Shown here: positions 56,915 to 64,000 of the stretch, in pieces | Layout: every line of letters begins with the position of its first letter | How positions within the stretch are numbered: position 1 is the stretch's first letter | Source of the DNA: Lojkania enalia | Taxonomy: Eukaryota > Ascomycota > Dothideomycetes > Pleosporales | NCBI GenBank assembly: GCA_010094045.1 | Contig: ML986579.1 | Span: 994,206 to 1,058,205 of the forward strand | DNA length: 64,000 nt | Reading direction: 5' to 3' | Notes under the pieces: model-generated | What the model saw: the letters and a program-made list of their open reading frames with translations, nothing else | Databases searched by the model: none | Told to the model about the DNA's origin: nothing | Program-made: the position numbers and the translations under genes

Positions 56915-59900
56915 TCAAATCTTGAACTGTTCGATCCACTTCCTCGCCTCCTCAACACCCTCGTCTACTTTATGCGCATGAACACCCTGTCCAATCGCAG
57001 TCGGGGCCCCGGCTTTACCACCGGCTTTGCCACCAATAATCTTCGCGACATGGCTCGCCCATTCAGGGCCCGAGGCGCCTTGGGAGGAGAAGTGCTATAA
57101 CCATCGTCAGCAACCAGACGTGCGAGAAGCTCAAAAATGTGATAGGAGTTAAACATACCTCAGCAACATAACACCCATGCACAACCTTGCCCTCAGCCTC
57201 ACTCGCAGCAACTAGATATACACTCTTCTCCCTCAACACACCCTTAGGGCCGGAAACGGTTTTAATGGCCTCACTAATCGCCTTATTAACATTACCGCTC
57301 CACTCTAGTTTCCGGACCAACACCCTCGAAGCCTCATTCTCGGCAAAGTATGTTGTAATGCTGTCCAGCACCTTCTTGTTCTCCGCTTTGGCAGCGGCTT
57401 TCTGCTCGTCAAGAATGCTCTTCAAGATCTTGGTGAACTGATCTCGGAACTTGGTCTTTGTGAGGGCGGAGATGGAAAGCTTGTTGAGCTCTAGTTGCAG
57501 TTTTTTTGCCTCGGCTTCTTTTACAGGACCAAATGGCATCTTCTCGAGCTTATTGAGTTGCTCGCCGAATTCGGCGGCCTCGCGCTGGACGTCATATGCT
57601 TCTTGGCCAGTGACAGCGACGATACGGCGGATGCCTTTTGCGATACCGGACTCCTCGAGGATGACGAGTTCTTTAATTTCGCCAGTCTGCTTAACGTGCG
57701 TGCCACCACAGAACTCTATAGATACCTTTCCCCATTGTGGGTTCTTGACATCCTTTACGAGATCTTCAACTGGCACACCAACAGAGACGACACGGACGGG
57801 GTCGGGATAGGTCTCACCAAAGACCGCACGAACACCCCAAATTTCGCGGGCAGTCGCAAGCGGCACGTCCTTCGCATAGACTTCTGAGTTCTGGCGGATG
57901 TAGAACGTAGAGATCTCTTCAATCTTGGCGAGTTGAGCATCGGTGACAGCCGTTTTATGCGAGAAATCGAAGCGGAGCTTCTCGGGCGCGACGAGAGAGC
58001 CTTTCTGATCAACTTCGTCACCGAGGACTTCTCGAAGAGCGTAGTTGAGGACGTGGGTTCCGGTATGGTTGCTGCGGATTGGGTGACGACGAAGCTATAT
58101 CCTCTTGTTGATATCAAATAAAGAAAAGACGAGCCCATAGTTGACATACCTCATCATACTCGGCGATGACCTCGCTACCGACTTTCAATTCACCATACTT
58201 GATGTATCCGGTATGCAGAACGTAGCCAGCATACACTTGTACATTTGTGATCGTAATTTCTGCCTCATCGTCTACTAGTAGACGGCCGGTATCGTACTCT
58301 TGTCCACCTTGCTCCGCGTAAAAGTTTGTTCTGTCGAGTAAGACACCGAATTGTTCGCCTTCTGGTACTTCCTTCGTACTCTCGAGGAATTTTTTGTTGT
58401 GATATATGGCCTTGATGACGGAGGTTATGTTTTCCCGTCCATACTTGGTAGAGTCGTCCGTCTTCGGCACGTTGTTCATGTTTTCAAGCGCTCCGAGGTC
58501 ATGAACGTCGAGCTTGACGAGCACCGCGCCGGCTTTCTTGTCGCCTTTACTAGCCTCTCGAGCCTTCTCTTGCGCCTCCTCGACCTCCTTATCATTGATG
58601 TTAAGGCCGCGTTCCTCGGCCATCAGTTTCGTGAGATCGACAGGGAAACCGTAGGTATCGTACAACCGCCAGACGTCGTCACCAGGTAGATCGTTTGAGC
58701 CCTTGACCTTCGCTTTCTGGGCATACTTCTCAAACATCTGTTCACCCCTATCTAGCGACTTGGCGAAGCTCTTCTCTTCCTCGTCGAGTATTTCCTTGAT
58801 GTCCGTCTCTTTCTTCCGAATCTCAGGAAACATGTCACCCATCTGTTCAACAAGACTCGGCACGATCTTTGAGAAAAAGTCGCCAATCTCCGTTTCAAAA
58901 TACTTTCTGGCGTAACGAGCACCTCTTCGTAGAACACGGCGAACAACATAGCCGCGACCGACGTTGTTGGGTACTCCACCATCGGCAATGGCAAAGGAGA
59001 GGGTTCGGACGTGGTCAGCAACGACTCGATAAGCAGTGTCGATACCATCTGGGTCCTCGTGTCCAAACTTGCCCCTGTACTCCCTAGCCCCTGTGATCTC
59101 CTGTATCTTCTTGAATAGGGGCGTAAAGACATCGGTGTCGTAGTTGGACTTCTTATGTTGCAGCACCGACACCAACCGCTCGAAACCCATACCAGTATCT
59201 ACATGCTTGTTCGGGAGCGGTCGTAGCGATCGATCCGGCTCGCGGTTGTATTGGATGAAGACGTTGTTCCAAATCTCAATGACCTCTGGGTCATCGGCAT
59301 TCACTAGAGAAGAGGCATTCCGGTAGTTCCCATCCTTGTCCGCTTCTCTAAGGTCGTAGTGGAGCTCCGAGCAAGGCCCGCATGGCCCTTGGTCACCCAT
59401 CTCCCAAAAGTTGTCCTTCATGTTTCCCGGCAAAATGTGGTCTTCGGGCACACCGACGCTCTTCCATAGCTCCTTGGCCTCGAGATCCGGCTCTAGGCCA
59501 TCCGAGCCCTCAAAGTAGGTTACGTACAGTCTCTTTGGATCAATGCCGTAGACTTTGGTCAAAAGTTCCCAGCTGAACTCTATAGCCTCCTTCTTGAAAT
59601 AGTCGCCAAAACTCCAGTTGCCCAGCATCTCAAAGAAGGTGTGGTGGTAGCTGTCCTTGCCCACATCGTCGAGGTCGTTGTGCTTTCCACCCGCGCGGAT
59701 ACATTTCTGGGAGTTGACGGCGCGCTTGAGGGAGGCAAAGTCGGAGGCGGGGTCGACGGTGCCGAGGAAGATGGCCTTGTACTGGTTCATGCCAGCATTG
59801 GTGAAGAGGAGGGTCGGGTCGGAGAGGGGCACGACAGAGGAGGAAGGCACTGGAAATGTTAACTGGCGCCCTGTTTACGGCGAGAAGAGCAATGGCGGAC

Positions 59901-60258
59901 GAAGAAAGACTCGAGGCAAATAAGAGTCATGGAACAGGAAGCCATGCCAGAACCTACCAAAAGTGTGTCCCCGCTCCTTGAAGTAGTCTAGGAAGGTGTC
60001 CCGCACGCGGCGGGCACTCCAATCGTGCTTCTCATCGACGAGGGATGAGGAGGCCATTGTGCGCAGGCCGCGGGCGCAGTGGGGTATCCCAGGGCGTGCA
60101 GAAACGGGGCCGGGCGAAGACTTGAAGGAGCGCGTGTGGAGGGGGGAGCAAACGAGAGTGCAGAGAAAAGGAGAGCTGAGTGGCGGAGGTTTAGTGGCGG
60201 CCGCGGTCAGAACATCTGGCCAGGCGTGACTCAGAGGGGCAGACGCAAAGCGCAGCAT
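56915..60258 (-). CDS. ala1: Alanyl-tRNA synthetase, probably with mitochondrial and cytosolic forms
   Basis: Four exons (59958-60258, 58150-59849, 57159-58094, 56915-57094) give 1038 residues from the upstream ATG, or 971 from the ATG at 60057. It charges tRNA-Ala. The catalytic core starts [45 protein letters not shown], with [16 protein letters not shown] and [21 protein letters not shown]. The editing domain has [13 protein letters not shown] (HxxxH) and [13 protein letters not shown] (CxxxH), the zinc-binding residues that clear Ser-tRNA; the C-terminal C-Ala domain ends KWIEQFKI. The region between the two ATGs encodes 67 residues ([13 protein letters not shown] ... [15 protein letters not shown]) rich in Ser, Ala, Pro and Arg with almost no acidic residues, as in mitochondrial presequences; the 60057 ATG begins the usual cytosolic form ([13 protein letters not shown]). 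Introns are 108, 55 and 64 nt. Confidence 0.93.
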
Positions 60259-60512
60259 TCACGAAACGGTCTGGTGGTGGTGCCGAGCAACTGGATTGCC
60301 CCTCCCCTCCACCGCAGCGGCGACTCTTCTCGAAACTTCCGGTTGGTTGGCCCGCCACTCTATCATTCATTCAAAGCCTCGCGCCGCCCAACCCAGCTTC
60401 CGCTACATGCATACCAGAGGAACCGAAACGAGTGCGCGTCAACGAGAGCGTGAAGGAAACATCCAATTGATCGATCGACAGAAACGAAGCGATTCGGCAA
60501 CGGCTGTGATGG

Positions 60513-61301
60513 ATGGCGCAGGCCGTAGCTCCCGGTAGCCAAGCCCTGCTGTTGCTGCAGCAGCTACAACAAGAACGACAGCCCCAACAACAGCAGCAGC
60601 CGGGCGGCAGCCTGCAGAACGGGCCGCACGGCAAGAAGAGGGCTGCGGAAAATGGCTTGGAGAACGAGCAGCGGCTCAGCAAGCGCTTCGACCTTTTGAA
60701 TCTGAGTATGCGCTCTCCCTTCCCCGGTGCCGCAGCGCCGAAAGCTGACCAGCGCGCAGCCGACAGCAATGGCACACGTCTGTTCGTTCCCGTCGCGGGA
60801 TCCTCGGACCTGGCTTCTTCCAGCCCCCTGAAACCGGCACCTAAGTCAGTTGCGCCAGTGACGAAGAAACGCGAGCGGAAACCGCGTCCGCCGGCGGCAA
60901 ACGACGGCATGGAGGTCGAGGACACGCCGCATCGCGTCTACATCCACGACCTGGCTGCCGAGCTTTCCGACGTCGAGTCGGACGAAGACAACCCCATTTT
61001 CATAGCCGACATAGAAAAACATCTGTCTAAAATCCCGAGATATATTCTAAAGGACCCAGAGCTTAAAGCGACCAAGGATAATGCGCTCGTGCTCTATAAT
61101 GTCCCGTCGTCGCTGACTGTGCCGGAAGAGCAAGACAAGGTGCGCAAGGCGATCGTAGAGGCTAGAGCAAGGATTAGACACAACCAGGCAAGTCCTGTTG
61201 GGGAGCCTGAGCGAATACACATTGCAAGCGGGGCAATGGGAAACCCCGACTTAGATGCCTCAATGGCTGCGGAGGATCCAGATGCCATGGAACTCGATTG
61301 A
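60513..61301 (+). CDS. Conserved fungal protein of unknown function
   Basis: Single exon, 262 residues. The N-terminal half is disordered, with a Gln-rich stretch (LLLQQLQQERQPQQQQQ), a basic patch (KKRERKPRPP) and many Ser/Pro. A more ordered segment covers about residues 140-230: RVYIHDLAAELSDVESDEDN, PIFIADIEKHLSKIPRYIL, NALVLYNVPSSLTVPEEQDK and VRKAIVEARARIR. This segment looks conserved, and I believe similar proteins occur widely in Pezizomycotina, but I cannot name a domain. The basic patch suggests a nuclear protein. 254 bp from the AlaRS upstream ATG, so the two genes probably share a promoter. No intron is needed. Confidence 0.75.
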   Translation: MAQAVAPGSQALLLLQQLQQERQPQQQQQPGGSLQNGPHGKKRAAENGLENEQRLSKRFDLLNLSMRSPFPGAAAPKADQRAADSNGTRLFVPVAGSSDLASSSPLKPAPKSVAPVTKKRERKPRPPAANDGMEVEDTPHRVYIHDLAAELSDVESDEDNPIFIADIEKHLSKIPRYILKDPELKATKDNALVLYNVPSSLTVPEEQDKVRKAIVEARARIRHNQASPVGEPERIHIASGAMGNPDLDASMAAEDPDAMELD

Positions 61302-61480
61302 TTTGATACCATTAATACCATACTATCATGCATTTTCACTTTGGATCAGTTGTCCGGGTATTACTGTCTAGACTACATCATGTACTGTGCAATGCGTGAT
61401 CCAGCCACGCGAAAACTTTTGAAGCTAATATACGACCCTCGATAACTCCCTATTACGACATGCCATCTAGGTAATTCAAA

Positions 61481-62196
61481 TCACTTTCTGAGCCTTGAAA
61501 GTAGGTTGCTGACGGCCAGCTTCGCCTGCTGTGGTCGTGGCGGTAGCTCTTGTGGGGGGTTTTGGCCTTCTACATCTTGCTGACTGTTCCCTCCAACGAC
61601 GCCGGTTTGTTGTGGAGCCGCTGGGTATGATCCTGTCGGCGGTGGTCCGTATTGCGGCATCTCCATATACGCTTGGTTCGGGTGCGTCTTCGTAGCGCCG
61701 GGTGGGGGGACATAGCCTGGTGGTGCATCTTGGTTGCTGTACATTGGTGGTGGCTCGGCCCACGTTCCGTCCGGTCGTTGGCCATGTTGTGGGCGTGGTT
61801 GTCCATACGGCTGCGCAGCGTAAAATGTGAAGTGATTCTGTGGTGTCTGGCCCCAACGCTGCCTTTCTCGGAATGGAACAAGAAACTATTGGAATAATTA
61901 GATCCTTGTTCAACATCGAATACTAGACGAAGTATTAAACATACACGGTGATATCTCATCAACGGCAGTCCTTTCCGCATCCGCTTCTTTGCATGAATGT
62001 AACCACCGACAAACCATGCAAAGAAGAAGAAGAATATGGCTGCAAGTATACACCATTTGACTATTACTCCCGTCTGTAATTTAGTCAGCTAATTCCCACT
62101 CCATCGTTGAACGCAACTTCAACTCACGTCGCTGTACCAGAAGCTATCCCTGCACTCTATTGTCCCATCTACGTACCGAACACAGTCCTTCACCAT
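61481..62196 (-). CDS. RCR-like single-pass membrane protein (Congo red resistance family)
   Basis: Three exons, 62128-62196, 61945-62073 and 61481-61885, give 200 residues. Short cysteine-containing luminal N-terminus (MVKDCVRYVDGTIECRDSFWYSD), one transmembrane segment at about 25-46 (VIVKWCILAAIFFFFFAWFVGG), a basic stop-transfer stretch (HAKKRMRKG), then a cytosolic Pro/Gln/Tyr-rich tail with PPGYVPPPG and EPPPMYS, like the PY motifs of Rcr1/Rcr2 that bind Rsp5-type ubiquitin ligases. Yeast Rcr proteins affect chitin deposition and plasma-membrane protein sorting. Introns of 54 and 59 nt; exons 1 and 2 are short (69 and 129 nt) and together encode all of the membrane part. Family membership rests on architecture rather than strong sequence motifs. 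Confidence 0.75.
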
Positions 62197-63431
62197 GATT
62201 ACAAGATCGTATATGTTGTTAATACAAAAAAATACTAGTACGGAAAAGAAGGAATCCCGTCAAGGGAAATGGATATATGGCGATGCGACGAAAGGGAAAA
62301 GATATGCTGAGAGCCAAGAACGCTAGATAGAGGTGATCAAGGCTTAAGGTAAATGGGGGCAGTTGAAGCTCAATCTGGGGCTGAGCAATCGGTGCGCCGG
62401 GTCCCGATGCAAGATGTTGCAGGCAGCCGGTCGTCCAACGGTATCCGTTTCGAAAGCGTCGAAGGGACAGTTTCAGGTCGGTGATACAGGCTAGGGGATT
62501 GGTGGGGTCAGAGGATAGAGTAAAACTGAGCGACTGTTGGATGAGAAGACTGGGATCAAGAGTTGCACGCGTCTACGGATTGAAACAAGACAAATTCTCT
62601 ATAGAAGAAGACGCGTGGCTAAGATAACAGCATCTATGGAAGGCTGGAGGTTTGGATTGAAGAGGTTGGGCCCGGCCCAAGCTGCAGGGCTCCCCTTGCA
62701 TGAGCTTGGGGAGGGCACCTAGCGTCTGGGCATGCAGGGGCGATTGCCGATCATTGGGACTTCTGCTTCTAGACCGACAGTCGTATGACACTCTAGTTTC
62801 GTCCACACCTGCATTCTTTTTTCCTTGAGTCCTCATTAATCGGACATCTCACATTTACATCACTGATGTAGTAAGTATGTAAGTTGATGATCTTTGTAGA
62901 ATCTTTATAACACAACATGCAGTCCTTCTGCAACTGCTCCAATTGAGTGGACCATACTCTTATGGCTGGTTTCAATCGATCATCTATCTCAACCTGCACC
63001 ATTTATGCTTCGACGAAACGCGCGTCGCGTCTCTATAACAAGGCCACTTCGCCTCACCATTGTTCTGAACGTACAAGTAGAACCCCTTTGACAAGATCCC
63101 CACGCAATGCAATGAAATAAAAGGAACTACACAAACAGGACAGTGCTATGGTATCGTGCCCGTAAAACTCCGTATGCCCAGACTAAAGACCCAGGAGACT
63201 GTTGAACCCAACGGATATTTGGCCGGACTTTTGCCGTTCTGCGCCATGCGTGTGCAACTGACTACTTGTCGGGAGAGTGATGCACTCACCATCATGCCAA
63301 AAGACAGAAATATTCTATCATCCGTACGCATTTGATTAGCACCGTAAAACAAACTCCACCAGTGCTGTCCACAGAGGTGGTTCTGATCTTGAAAGTACAC
63401 GATGAACATGACATGAAATCAACATAAATAT
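62197..63431. other. Intergenic region upstream of the RCR-like gene
   Basis: About 1.2 kb holding the RCR-like promoter and leader and the 3' flank of the next gene. No gene or repeat seen. Confidence 0.5.
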
Positions 63432-64000
63432 CTAATGTAATAGGTTTCTTAACGACGGGCTTGCGCTCGCTCCCGTGCTCAACCGCGACTCCTGTGGGAC
63501 TACTGCAGGCACAGCATCTCTTGGCGTTGAGGGTCTATTGTTGAGCGGACCTGGGGCAGGGCTTCCGTGATGTAGCGGAGGGTATTGTGGAACCTGCGAT
63601 GGCCCGGTATAAGGACTCTCAGTTGATCTAGTAGAAGAGGGTCCGTGTGGATGCGTTGGGGAGTAGGGTACGCGTGGTGATGGAAGGCCGTTTGGAATGA
63701 TCGTAGCGTTGTTGAGATGTAGGGATGGAGGAGGACCACTGCCTGGAGGAGGGTGGGCGTAGGGACCACGGAGAGGTGCGGGAGGCATATGGGGATGCAT
63801 TGGAGGACCCGAATATGGTGGATATCCATTCGTGTGTATTGGGTTGTAAGGCGAGTGAAAAGGGGGGGGTCCAAGAGGGGACGGCCCCGGAGGCGGATGC
63901 CCAATTCCATTATGGAGGTGGGGAGGTGGCCCTGGGGGAGGACCGCTGCCATGCCACGCTGGCAGAGGAGGGGGTTGGTGCTGGGGCGGAAGGTGAGGAC
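63432..64000 (-). CDS. Proline-rich protein, C-terminal end (cut by window edge)
   Basis: An open frame runs from the right edge of the window to a stop at 63432, about 189 codons. It is rich in Pro, His, Gly and Ser (SGPPPGPPPHLHN, MHPHMPPAPLRGPYAHPP, PYTGPSQVPQYPP) and ends SPSLRNLLH. Such tails occur on fungal chromatin and transcription proteins, but nothing here identifies the protein. The start and any folded domain lie outside the window. Confidence 0.7.
   Translation of the reverse strand, partial: PHLPPQHQPPPLPAWHGSGPPPGPPPHLHNGIGHPPPGPSPLGPPPFHSPYNPIHTNGYPPYSGPPMHPHMPPAPLRGPYAHPPPGSGPPPSLHLNNATIIPNGLPSPRVPYSPTHPHGPSSTRSTESPYTGPSQVPQYPPLHHGSPAPGPLNNRPSTPRDAVPAVVPQESRLSTGASASPSLRNLLH

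Overview
The window is nuclear DNA of a filamentous ascomycete (Pezizomycotina). The evidence is many short introns (about 43-110 nt, GT...AG, often with a CTAAC/CTGAC-like branch point) and a gene set typical of that group: LCL3, CreB, a FlbC-type C2H2 factor, SWIRM-amine oxidase-HMG histone demethylase, Scm3 with a Myb-like domain, and Atg6. Order or genus cannot be read from the sequence. I find 22 protein-coding genes, two of them cut by the window edges, and no convincing rRNA, tRNA, CRISPR array or intact transposon. Exon joins were derived by hand; every multi-exon model keeps frame and restores a conserved family motif across each junction unless noted.

Layout. 1-5.5 kb: TFIIS (partial, -) and EAF6 (+) share a 345-bp divergent promoter; a 2.8-kb gene-poor stretch follows, then a FlbC-like C2H2 transcription factor (-). 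5.5-10.3 kb: a long gene-poor region with homopolymer runs and a 115-base N gap. 10.3-15 kb: a PAS-rich hybrid histidine kinase (-). 17.2-17.7 kb: a four-exon YOS1 gene whose exons are too short to stand out as an ORF. 18.4-26 kb: CreB-type ubiquitin protease (-) and LSD1/HdmA-type demethylase (-). 27.4-33 kb: LCL3 (+) and the mitochondrial arginine-specific carbamoyl-phosphate synthase large chain (+). 33.9-38.4 kb: Scm3 centromere chaperone (-) and Atg6/Beclin (+), divergent. 38.4-42.5 kb: gene-poor. 42.5-46.2 kb: an F-box-like protein and a WrbA-type quinone reductase (both +). 46.5-51.8 kb: a doubtful small gene, OPA3-like protein (-) and a polo kinase (+). 53-60.3 kb: rhodanese/arsenate-reductase-like phosphatase (-), ERO1 (+), alanyl-tRNA synthetase (-). 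60.5-64 kb: a conserved protein of unknown function (+), an RCR-like membrane protein (-) and the C-terminal end of a proline-rich protein (-).

The genes are mostly housekeeping and regulatory (transcription and chromatin, ER/Golgi traffic and oxidative folding, mitochondria, cell cycle, autophagy, signalling). I see no biosynthetic cluster, prophage-like island or defence system. The points most worth a second look are the overlooked YOS1 gene, the 14-nt microexon carrying the CreB Cys box, an in-frame upstream start giving AlaRS a likely mitochondrial presequence, the Scm3-Myb architecture, and an HDEL tail on ERO1.
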